Assembly (NCBI GenBank): GCA_019915135.1
Contig: JAHLMK010000009.1
Span: 248,001-312,000, forward strand
DNA from: Strobilurus pachycystidiatus
Taxonomy: Eukaryota > Basidiomycota > Agaricomycetes > Agaricales > Physalacriaceae
DNA length: 64,000 nt
Direction: 5' to 3'
The translations under genes were made by a program, and so were the position numbers. The notes under the pieces are model-generated. The model saw only the letters and a program-made list of their open reading frames with translations. It did not search any database and was not told the DNA's origin. Positions 44,703-53,491 of this stretch are shown piece after piece (position 1 is the first letter of the stretch; every line of letters begins with the position of its first letter).

Positions 44703-45167
44703 TGTCATGATGTGGCCTCACCGTAGATCAAGACCCTCCACTTTGGTCACACTTTGGCGTCCTGACACTACGGCTACACGAACCAGCGCCACACCGGAAG
44801 ATGCCGAGAGATATGTCAAGGGGTTGAGAGTTCGATCCCTTATGGCGACAGAACCGGGATCCTGAAGTTCCGCCCTTGTCGGGCTTCCCGCCCTCCTTGA
44901 CACACTTTGGAGCGGGCACACATGGTGTAAGACACCCCGGGAATATACTTAGGCCGCGTGAGTCAGGCGGGAGTCGGTACCCGACCAAACCCGCCTTCCC
45001 GACCAATGGGCGGTCATCGATCTGTCGGGCGGTCATCGGGATGTCGGGATCTCCGTCATCCGCAGCGTCGGACCACTCCCGACGCATCGGGAGTATGTGG
45101 TAGAAGCTTCGAGAAGAGGAACGATGAGCAAGCATGGGATTAGTATAAATACAGAGACAGCGTTGTA
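44703..45167 (+). repeat. Right LTR of element C, truncated after the promoter box
   Basis: It appears identical to the left LTR over 465 bp and follows the purine tract. It ends abruptly at CAGCGTTGTA, where the left copy continues, and joins a KDZ coding fragment. Confidence 0.88.
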
Positions 45168-45798
45168 AACAGTTCCAGGCAAACAGCCTCACTCGTAGAC
45201 ATCTCGAAGATTCCGGCGTCAGCTGGCAACCACACCTTATCGTGTTGTAGGTGAACGGAACATGATGAGCACTTGGGGTCAAAAGTGTCGTTTCCAAGGG
45301 CATGGTCGCGCATGGTCTCCTCGAGAACAGTCGTGCCCCAAGGCAGCCAGTCTGTCATGGGATCGTCCTGACAAACGTTCTTCATGAGTGACCATCCACA
45401 TAACTAGCTGACACACGTACTGAGCTTGTATACCGCTTGCGCTTCAAAGTATCCCCTTCCCCCGACTCCTCGTAACCGTCTTCAGCGTCTGCGTACTCCT
45501 CCCCATCCCCATCCACCAACGCCTCTGCTGGTCCCAAGTCGTGCAGAGGTTCTTCCCCAGCGGTCCAATCAGCGCCGGGCGCCTCGAGTCCGAAAGCAAA
45601 ACTGCCGTACTCTGCAGTCAAATCGTCGGGCTTGGTGGTACGTTTCTGGGTCGGTGGCAAGGGCTGGGACAAGACCTCGCCCGTCGGTAGAATGTGGACA
45701 TTGTAATCGTGGGCGTGAGCCGTTGCCGGTCCTGTCCGCTGAACGAAGGGCGCATTGGTACGGGGTCGTCCACCTGGATGTCTGGTGGAGGCGGACAT
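45168..45798 (-). pseudogene. KDZ transposase N-terminal fragment
   Basis: The minus-strand exons are 45798-45421 and 45367-45168, with a 53-bp intron. It begins MSASTRHPGGRPRTN and TAHAHDYNVHILPTGEV, then an acidic stretch, KRKRYTSS, then DDPMTDWLPWGTTVLEETMR and DTFDPKCSSC, the start of the CxC2 cysteine cluster typical of KDZ (Kyakuja-Dileera-Zisupton) transposases. Coding is cut at the junction with the right LTR of element C. The DDE catalytic part is absent. Confidence 0.8.
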
Positions 45799-45865
45799 CT
45801 AGAAAGCCGCAAGCGGGCACCCCTGCACAAGCACTACATGGTGCCAGGTGGACAAAGTCGATTTT

Positions 45866-46246
45866 CTAGCAGACAGGGGTACTACTAAACCGAAATAGGT
45901 AGGTACGGCGCGCGCGCGGCCCGGCAACTAAATGTACATCGTTGTCGTCGTCGTCGTCCTCAAGCCAGCGAAGACACTTCTCCGTAATACACTGCTCCAC
46001 TTCCCCCGACCCATTGCACACCGGTACCCAGCCAACCTGCATGAGTTGTTTCTTGCGTTCCCCGCCTGAGCAGCCGCAGTATCTGACGTTCACGGTCTGA
46101 GTGCCAGATATGTCGATGACGGACATGGCGTCGACTTTTTTGTCCTCGAGCGGGCAGGATGCCCCGCCATGACCAAGTTGAAAGACGGCACCCAGATCCC
46201 GAAGTGAGATATTGAACCAATATCCCACTCCTTCCCGCGTCTTCAC
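45866..46246 (-). pseudogene. KDZ transposase CxC2 fragment, out of order
   Basis: It encodes FNISLRDLGAVFQLGHGG, then CPLEDKKVDAMSVIDISG and VNVRYCGCSGG, the later part of the CxC2 region. It should lie after the 45168-45798 fragment in a normal gene but sits upstream of it on the same strand. A GAC microsatellite interrupts the end. It is a scrambled relic, or two truncated copies side by side. Confidence 0.75.
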
Positions 46247-46405
46247 CTAAAACATGGATCAGCTTTTACTCTCGACAGCAAGCGCGTTGATGCCGACCGA
46301 CCTGTATAACATGCAAAGGTGAGCTGCGATGCTTTGAGACACAACACGAGGCGCATGTCGAGCCGCTGAATTTGCAATCACGGCAACGGTAGAGTGACTC
46401 CCAAT

Positions 46406-46874
46406 TAGGGTTTTAAAGTTGAGTTGCAACAACTGGATTGTTTGAACAACCCAACCCAACTCAGGTTGAGGTTGTTGAAAATTTAACTAAATTCAACAAC
46501 CTCAACTTGGGTTGGGTTGTAGGTTTTTGCTGAAGGTGTAACTTTCAACAACCTTCAACAACTTGTGTCATTTTAATACTCATATAATGTGTATTTAAGG
46601 TGATATGAGACTGTTAAACTTAAGTACAGTTGTAAATCATTGAAAAGTAACATTCTAAATAAAAACTTTATGTGTTTTGAGTAAAAAAGAGACATAAACA
46701 AGTAAAGTTGAGGTTGCAACCAGTTTTTGAGGGTTTTTTGAGGTTGTGAAGAGTTGAAAACAACCAGGTTGAGGTTGAGGTTGTTGGAAAATCATGAGTT
46801 TTAACAACCGGTTGGGTTGAGGTTGTTCACAAAAGAAGTCAAAAAACCCAACCCAACTCAACTTTAAAACCCTA
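46406..46874. mobile_element. hAT-like MITE, 469 bp
   Basis: The terminal inverted repeat TAGGGTTTTAAAGTTGAGTT is present at both ends, and the flanks carry an exact 8-bp duplication CTCCCAAT (46398-46405 and 46875-46882). The body is AT-rich and dominated by CAACCTCAACC and GGTTGAGGTTG words that make further internal inverted repeats. There is no coding capacity. It sits just upstream of the KDZ fragments. Confidence 0.92.
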
Positions 46875-47115
46875 CTCCCAATGGGTACGACATTGATCGC
46901 AGACGTGCTCCATGAGAGAAGTGGTAATGATTGAATGTGCAACCCTTACGGTTGACGGCTCGTGTCTTTCTTAGGTACGGCAGACGCGAGGTAATTATCA
47001 AACACTACACAACAACAGGGCACAAACAGGTCTAGACTTTGTATTGAGTTGAATCTCAAAGAAGAAGAACCCGCCGGGCGGCTTGAATGAATCAGGAAAC
47101 GTCCTCCCTCACAAG

Positions 47116-47949
47116 TCATCCCCAGACTCTGTCACACGATGCGCCATCCTTCGGCTCCACTCCTTGAGCGCGTCCGACTCCTTGACCATGAACCCCCGCC
47201 CTACGAGCATTCTGAGCAAACTGGCAGGCAACTTCATAATGATCATTCCACGCACTGACACGGCGTGGGATCCACCGAACCGTAGGCTCCGGAAGCTGAG
47301 CAAGACGCTGGTACATGATGTCCGCACACGTCTCGATAAAAGCCTCAGCATCCTTGTATGCCTTCATTTTGCGATCCCGCCACTTGCGCACACCTATCAA
47401 TCCATTAGCTATCAATACTGCGAGTGAAACACACAACTACATACCATCCCAGTCGTCGAAAATGTCCTGGGTGTTTAGAGTCCCGGCAAGAGAGGAAAAG
47501 AGCATCCAATTACCACTGCGTGGTCGCATCCCAACAGCCTTCCTCAACACAGCCTGATAGACTGTATACTGGCACCAATCGAGAGCCTTCGACAAATGAT
47601 CGAGCGACGTCACCCCGCACTCAGTGAGACGAGGGAGTAGGCCGGTACCACCCACGGGAGCCAAGAGTTCCTGGAGCGCAAGGAGGGCAGCGGGGTTTGC
47701 TCGACTGCCCATTGACGCCATATGCCGAAGAATAATGCTGGATACCACACATACTCAGACATCGCAATGACAAGACAAAGGAAGATTGACAACGTACCAT
47801 TGGCTGTCCTCGTCGACGGCCTCAAGATCATTCACGTCAAAGGACGTGGGTGCGACGAGAGGTGCAGCCGGTAAAACGGGGGTGGAATCATCCTCGCCGT
47901 CAGAGTCCGCCACGTCCATAAGAGCAGGTATTTCGTCGTCGGAATCCAT
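47116..47949 (-). CDS. Unknown mushroom protein, three exons
   Basis: The minus-strand exons are 47949-47798, 47737-47445 and 47393-47116 with introns of 60 and 51 bp, giving 240 residues. It starts acidic (MDSDDEIPALMDVADSDGED), then IILRHMASMGSRANPAALLA, QYTVYQAVLRKAVGMRPRSG and WDGVRKWRDRKMKAYKDAEA. It appears soluble and helical. I know no function. Four TCTAGGGATAAT words lie upstream. It belongs to a run of lineage-restricted genes at 47-56.4 kb. Confidence 0.55.
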
Positions 47950-48014
47950 GGGGGGCGTCTGAGTGGAAGAGAGAAGCTAACGTAGAATGTTATAGCTGGT
48001 TTAGAGACGTCGGC

Positions 48015-48380
48015 TGAAAGGGGGCACCATCGCCTGAATTGGAAAGCCAAGCCCTGGAAGAACATGTGTATCTAGGGATAATATCAGAATACACATTTGG
48101 AAGCGCAGAGAAATATACCGAGAGAGGGCGACTGCCTGAAACGTCAGGTCGTCGCAGAAATGGAAACGCCGTCGCCGAAAGGGGAGCTCCGTCGCCTGAA
48201 TTTATATGTGGATCTAGGGATAATATCCCAATCCATGTCTGGAACGACACAGAGATAGGTACGGTGATATGCATGTCACCTCAAACGCACCCCAATCATG
48301 CGGATGAAGTGCGTCGCCTGAATTAACATCGAGATCTAGGGATAATATCAGATTCAACATGTCTATCTAGGGATAATGTC
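48015..48380. repeat. Degenerate repeat array with TCTAGGGATAATATC
   Basis: CGCCTGAATT occurs at 48031, 48193 and 48314. It is each time followed by TCTAGGGATAATATC at 48071, 48213 and 48335, with a fourth partial copy at 48366. Spacing is irregular (about 142, 122 and 31 bp). It lies between two minus-strand genes. Confidence 0.8.
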
Positions 48381-48425
48381 CAATCTGCACACAGCGCTGC
48401 GCCTCGCCTCATAGCGTAATACCCC

Positions 48426-49078
48426 TCAAACAGTTTCCATATGGCTTTCCACCATAGGGGCTGCAGGCGCGCGCACTTTCACGGGTCGCGCATAGCGATA
48501 GAGCGCACGCTTCAGGGTGCGCCACAATTCTTCCGAGATTTCGAGACCGGTCTTGAATTTCTGGCGGAGCGGCTGCTGGACGCGCATGTCAACCGCAATG
48601 TTCACAAGATCGTCGTGAGTGTAAATGCCCATGGCGGTCATCCGAGCTTCACAAGTCTCAAGATTATGGGCCTTGAGGAACAGTCCGACCTCCGCATGCA
48701 TGAACCGGGTGTCGGGTGCAGCCGAGAAGGTAGGATCCTCGTTAACAACGAAGACGTCGGCCGCACGGTTCCCTACGTGTATCGTGATCAGCTCGCCAGC
48801 TTAGACAGTGAAACCAAAATCTCACTAGACAGCTGAACACCGGTACCATATTCAAAGTCCCTACGAATGGGTCGCGCCGCGCGGAGATGTTCTTCAATTT
48901 TCCTGACAGTGCCAATAGTCAGACACACATTGAACGACGGAGGTAAGAGCACAACTGACCGACGGCAAGCGCAAGGAGTCAGAGGGAAGACGATCTGCTG
49001 TTGAACGGCTGTCTTCTTGGGCAGCAGCGTCAGGCGAGCTCGAGCGGTCGTCTTCTTCTTGCCGGGTGAGGATGGCAT
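48426..49078 (-). CDS. Unknown mushroom protein, three exons
   Basis: The minus-strand exons are 49078-48960, 48902-48826 and 48772-48426 with introns of 57 and 53 bp, giving 180 residues. It begins MPSSPGKKKTTARARLTLLP (basic), then KIEEHLRAARPIRRDFEYG, VFVVNEDPTFSAAP and FMHAEVGLFLKAHNLE, ending basic. The frame is held only when both introns are removed. No known domain is seen. A helical segment LRQKFKTGLEISEELWRTLK may mediate contacts. Confidence 0.55.
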
Positions 49079-49140
49079 GGTGCAGAGCAGAGGAAGGATC
49101 CAATCAGGGAAGCGCGCGCATTTCATTTTAAGGACCTTAT

Positions 49141-49729
49141 CTACGTTGATGCCTGGTATAGGAAGGTCTGACGGATATACAAAACGAGCAATTGCCGGTG
49201 GAAGGTGCCTGCGCGAGTGGTGCCCTGACCGACGATGTGCGTGGTCTGAACAAGATCGTCCACCTGACCGACGACATCGCCGACCAGGTGGAAGGCCCTG
49301 AGGATACTGCCATAGAGGCGCTCGGCTTCCTGCAAGAGCCCCTCAAATTCAGACGAGCCCGGAGCCCACTTCCTGAGCTCTCTAATAGGCGAAGCACACT
49401 GGCGCGCATAGAACCCGAGCAGATCAAAAGCGGCGTGGAGAATGGCTCTCGCCCAGGTATGCTTGGACAAGGCCTTCCTCACCATTACGGTGGCGTATTC
49501 AACCGGGTCGCAGCTCTGCGTATGAAAGTGCATCGCGGTATATCGGGTCTGAATCTCCATGTGCGCGGTGCGCAAGTGGACGGCCAGGCGCGCACTGCAA
49601 AACGTTTTCTAAGCAAAGAGAAATATGTGTGGGAGAGATCACTAACGGCGTCGGTGTGGTCAAAATTCGCAGAGAACGCGGAACGAGGGCGGCTTGTATG
49701 GCTGTCTCAGCTGCCCTAAGACACGTCAT
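49141..49729 (-). CDS. Unknown mushroom protein, probably two exons
   Basis: The main exon is 49608-49141 (156 codons) and is helical: RTAHMEIQTRYTAMHFH, VMVRKALSKHTWARAILHAA, GLLQEAERLYGSILRAFHLV. A candidate first exon, 49729-49643 (MTCLRAAETAIQAALVPRSL...), joins in frame through an intron of only 34 bp with a weak donor. That part is doubtful. No family is recognised. It points the same way as its two downstream neighbours. Confidence 0.4.
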
Positions 49730-50055
49730 GTCATTGAGCGCCAGCACAGAGATAGACGGGCGTGATGACGGACCTGGTTAGGCGAGCCGGCGTTGCAAGG
49801 GAGAGGCGCAGTGGCGAGAAGACGAAGGATGCGTCTTCGTTGCGGGAAGAAACGGTTCGCTCTACAGGCATGTTCAGAGGGAAAAGGTCGCGTATGCGTG
49901 ACAAAAGAGTGGGAGCGACCTACCAGCATGACTTGCAGGGATTGAGTGATCTCAGTGATGGCCGGGAGACAAGAACATACTAAAATCTTGACCAGTAATC
50001 ACGGGCCACGGACCGTGATCCAGGCACTGCTCAAAAAAGCAAGAATAAAAAAATG

Positions 50056-50125
50056 ACCACAAGCTGGGATTCGAACCCAGGTCTCCTCGAAAGTCGGGTA
50101 TGCTTAGCCACTACACCACCGCGGT
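50056..50125 (-). tRNA. tRNA-like gene, short anticodon arm
   Basis: On the minus strand an A-box-like GGTGTAGTGGCTAAGCAT and a perfect B-box GGGTTCGAATCCC with a CTGGG/CCCAG T-stem are present. A run of T (plus-strand A at 50047-50053) follows as a pol III terminator. The acceptor pairs only with several G-T pairs, and the anticodon arm (CCCGA ... TCGAG) leaves a loop too short by about four bases. It is probably a tRNA pseudogene or tRNA-derived sequence. The amino acid cannot be assigned. Confidence 0.55.
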
Positions 50126-50203
50126 CGATATTTATTCGCATTTACCAATTTTTGATGCGTACTAACGTTAGGGCGGACGCGGCGCCCCGCCAGTATGATC
50201 TCG

Positions 50204-50371
50204 TCTAGGGAAAATCTGGATGCCATATTTTCAATATCTATATAATGGAGTGATCCTGAATACCTAAATTTTATGGGACATTCATGATGAATCTGAACTA
50301 AAGACATCCATTGTAAAAATAGAGAGGAGTGTGTGTGTGTGGAGACGCGCACATCGTTTCTGTCTAGGGAA
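50204..50371. promoter_or_regulatory. Paired TCTAGGGAAA motif elements
   Basis: TCTAGGGA at 50204 and again at 50363 are each followed by GCCATATT within about 20 bp. They are part of a wider set of this word across 48-53.4 kb. Function unknown. Confidence 0.4.
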
Positions 50372-50852
50372 ACGCGTGCCATATTGAGTTTTGAGTGTTC
50401 GATCACAACATATCGTTCCCTTCTGGTGCACCATCATCATCAGATTCAACACATCGACCCATTGCCTCTTGCACTTCACTCTGAATGACTGGCCGACCAC
50501 TGTATTTGAGCGAGGCGGACCGTCAAGCCGCTCGCAACAAAGCCAAGAGCGATTGGTGGCATCGGTACGTTGACGACAATTCGGACTAGGTAAACCATGT
50601 TTGACGCGCTTCAGCAGCAATAAAGGATCGCAGAATGCGCTCGCACGTCAAAAATATCACGCAACGAAGGATACCACATTCATTGACCGGCGGACGAGGG
50701 CGGGACGAGCACTGAAATTCTTGGAAATGGGGGAATCTCCGTGCGTGCCGTGCACAGCCTAAGCCTCTAAATTACATCTATCTAATTCTTTCCCTAGCCC
50801 CGCCGTCCCTCCTCTAAACGAGCGGCGCAAAATCTCGCGAAAGCTCGCGAAA

Positions 50853-51227
50853 TTGGCCGGCCGCATCGAGGATTGGAGTGCTGGCGACGTGTATACTTGG
50901 GTGCAGCAATGGCGTTGGTTTGCATTAGAAAAGTCCAATACTAAAGAGATGGTGGCCGACAAGTTGGTTGAGCAGTGCGCAATGCCGACAAAGCTCCTGG
51001 ACGAGGCGAGAGCACTGCAAACGAGGGCTTGCGAGGTGTTGGGCGAGGATCACAACTACACGCAACTGGCCGATGAACATGCTCGCATCCTTGATTACGC
51101 CGTACGATCGATATGCGACATAAGTTTGGAGTCTTGCCTAGGAACACTTCACGCCAGTCACGCTAGCGGGACTTTGTATTGCGTTACTCATGCGAAAGAT
51201 AGTGCGTACAGCTTTAAATCTGATTGA
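50853..51227 (+). CDS. Short unassigned frame, tentative
   Basis: This is a 124-codon frame without a clear ATG at its start (GRIEDWSAGDVYTWVQQWRW, then helical Glu/Ala-rich sequence). A TCCCTAG word lies about 60 bp upstream. It converges on the viroplasmin-type gene at 51258-52319. No family is recognised. Confidence 0.25.
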   Translation: MAGRIEDWSAGDVYTWVQQWRWFALEKSNTKEMVADKLVEQCAMPTKLLDEARALQTRACEVLGEDHNYTQLADEHARILDYAVRSICDISLESCLGTLHASHASGTLYCVTHAKDSAYSFKSD

Positions 51228-51257
51228 TACCCATGCATGTACATTGCGACGACGTTA

Positions 51258-52319
51258 TCATATACGCTTTAACTTTACGACTTCCCCCGCAGCAATGGCT
51301 TCAAGATACTCCTCACTGGCCTGAGCGTATGTCGGGTAGGCTTTGTGGAGGGACCCCGGCAAACCGACGTAGTGAACCGCGGCCTCGATACTATGCCAAT
51401 ATGAGCAAACACGAGATGATATGTGAGGGAGGAAATCTTACTGGCTCTGATACAAGCCGGGCTGCGTACCCACAAAGACCACGAACCAGGCCTTGCGGCG
51501 CAAACCGATGCTCAGGGGCGTGTTGGGAGCCCAAACCATCAAGCGTCTCTGGGTGAGGGTGATGCGGCGGTACTGCTCGCGGGAGACTTCTCCTGGGGTG
51601 CGCACAAAGCCATTGCGGAGGGCGTATTCGAAAGCGGCGCGGGCGTTGGCTTCGAAGGAGTAGCCTTGGTGAATGGCACAACTATACCCGTCGGTCTGGG
51701 CCTGAGATTCCTCCCTGACAACGTGAGGAATGTCAGTCAGTCAATCAGATCACTTGGCATTTTGAACTTACCACGAATAGTAGACGGCCGGCGATCGACC
51801 GACGAATACAACGTAAGCCCTGCACTTCGTCCTGAGGCGGGGACGCTGTGGAGTGAGACGCTGCACCTGGGCACCTTCAGCATGCTGCGCTGTTCCCGCC
51901 TCCGACCTAGTGATACAAGCTCGCAATAAGTAGAAATCAGGGTCTATCAAAATCAGAAGTTACCAGCGATCTGTGTACCGCGTGTTGTGGTCGTTTCTGA
52001 TGGCGTAAATGGCGCGGTTGCGCCCGGGCGTCAGGTTGATGTCTTCAAAGGCGGAGGACAGAGCGTCGAGATCGCCGTTCGAGGAGCGCCTGATGACGGA
52101 ATGCGCAGTCGGCGATGAAGGCGTCGGTGGGGCGGCGGAGGGATGCGTGGAGCCTGTTGACAATGCCGGCGATGGGGGGAGGGTGGACTCCTCATCGTCC
52201 TCAGAATCAGAATGGAGAACTATGAGGGTACGAGAACGGGGAATATCGCGGGCGGGTACCATTTTGCAGTCGACGGAAGGAGAACGGACAAGGATGGGAT
52301 TGAGAGATGTACAGGGCAT
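51258..52319 (-). CDS. Protein with two viroplasmin/RNase H1 N-terminal-like modules
   Basis: The minus-strand exons are 52319-51964, 51906-51772, 51714-51442 and 51390-51258, with GT-AG introns of 57, 57 and 51 bp, giving 298 residues. An acidic and proline/serine-rich first part (LHSDSEDDEESTLPP) is followed by two modules. The first has AYVVFVGRSPAVYYSW, then HQGYSFEANARAAFEYAL. The second has AWFVVFVGTQPGLYQS, then LHKAYPTYAQASEEYLEAI. The Tyr/Phe-Val-Val ... Gly-Val-Tyr-x-Ser-Trp core with a downstream A-x-x-A helix is the pattern of the small domain that binds RNA-DNA hybrid or duplex RNA in RNase H1 and viroplasmin. No RNase H catalytic domain follows. Nucleic-acid binding is inferred. 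A TCCCTAGA word lies 61 bp upstream of the start. Confidence 0.72.
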
Positions 52320-52478
52320 TTATATGATAACGACCTAATTTCGGTACAAAAAGAGATCACCATCTGATATCTCACAATTTCCCTAGATTCACATGACGAC
52401 ACAAGCGCCGCAGAAGACGCCGCAGAGTCTGGGAGTGTCTCAGGGGATAGATACAAAGGAGACAACCGCGAGGGTGAC

Positions 52479-53106
52479 TTACTGATTGCGACCAGGCTCA
52501 CGGAGCCCACGAACGACGACTTTGCCTCCGGCAAGGTCGTCATTGAAGTGCTTCAAGGCGACACTCTGACTGCCACGCTTGGGGGCAATCCCTCCGGAGA
52601 CACCATTGGTGTACGACGCGGCGAGGGCACTTGGTAGGGACGATAGTCAGCATCCAGCAACAGAGGTTTAGTTCTCAAAAAACTTACGAGTCCGTGACGA
52701 TTCCGACTTTTTGCCCAACGGTGACGCAATAAAAGAACGTCTTTGAATCATCCGGGTTCTTGGGGACGTAGGCTGCACGGAGGGGAGTCGTCGGGACGGT
52801 CTCATACATGACCCCGGTACGAGGGCAAGATTCATCGGTCGCGTAGTCGGAGACGTCTAAGTTGGGGTCGTAGACGCAGTTGGTCGGGAACCACTCTGGG
52901 GGCGAGATGACATTTGGCGCGCGATAGGGGGGAGGACTCGTCCCTTCCTGCGCGTTTGCAAACTCTGAAAATTGTGAGGTCAGCGTCAGCGAAGATATGT
53001 GGAGGGTTTACTAACCCGTGGTCGGCTCGTTGGCCGCGGACGTCGCCGGTAACACACCAGCGGCATCCTGGTCAACAGAGGAGGACTTCTGAGTAGGCGT
53101 GGACAT
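52479..53106 (-). CDS. Second viroplasmin-like protein, three exons
   Basis: The minus-strand exons are 53106-53016, 52964-52688 and 52629-52479, giving 172 residues. After MSTPTQKSSSVDQDAAG and a PPPYRAPNVISPPEWFP linker comes TFFYCVTVGQKVGIVTDS, then GVSGGIAPKRGSQSVALKHF and DDLAGGKVVVRGL. That is the same hybrid-binding fold pattern as the neighbour, in one copy. The TAA at 52479 overlaps a GTAAGT donor, so a further exon is possible. It is transcribed divergently from the 912-residue gene. TCCCTAGA lies 67 bp upstream of its start. Confidence 0.62.
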
Positions 53107-53172
53107 GAGGGGAGTAATGAAGAATCCAAACTAGGCGCACCTTTGAGGTCTCGGGATGTGAACCCCAAATAT

Positions 53173-53389
53173 TCCCTAGATCACCTGGCCTAGCCTAAAG
53201 CGTCAAGCGTCGCGTTTGACAAATTGCCTAGACTTTCATGAGGAACGGGTTACTAACAGGGCAGGACACGCTTACGACTGCTCTAATGACCATGACAGGC
53301 AGGGCGCATTTGCATCGAACTGTAGGACCATGCATGAGGCGATATGGAGATATAATTTCCCTAGATCGATCAGCGGCGTTTTCCCTAGA
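53173..53389. promoter_or_regulatory. Shared divergent promoter with three TCCCTAGA words
   Basis: TCCCTAGA occurs at 53173, 53358 and 53382 in the gap between the gene at 52479-53106 (minus) and the gene starting at 53492 (plus). The same word is found 61 bp upstream of 52319. Suggests a common regulatory or initiation element. No factor is identified. Confidence 0.45.
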
Positions 53390-53491
53390 ATACCAAGGTG
53401 TCGGGAAACCCACCGCGATTGGAAATACCATCCCTGGAAAACTCCATTGCATTCCACCGTCTCGCAACTCGCCCAAGGCCCACAAACCACC

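Larger units (their letters stand above)
41106..45167 (+). mobile_element. LTR-bounded element without gag-pol (element C)
   Basis: Two LTR copies in the same orientation (41106-41570 and 44703-45167) show no difference that I can see over 465 bp. A purine tract (AAAAAGGGGATAT) abuts the right one. No reverse transcriptase, integrase or gag motif lies between them. The interior instead carries an intact intron-containing gene on the opposite strand (43208-43964) and other unassigned frames. The right LTR is cut off just after its promoter box, where a KDZ transposase fragment begins. It resembles a large non-autonomous retrotransposon derivative. Confidence 0.75.

Noticed and set aside
46406..46420. 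TTAGGG as a possible telomeric repeat
   Set aside because: It is a single occurrence created by the MITE end next to its target duplication, not an array.
48071..48377. TAGGGATAA words resembling part of a homing-endonuclease site
   Set aside because: Only the first nine bases resemble the I-SceI site. The rest differs in all copies and no endonuclease gene or intron is present.
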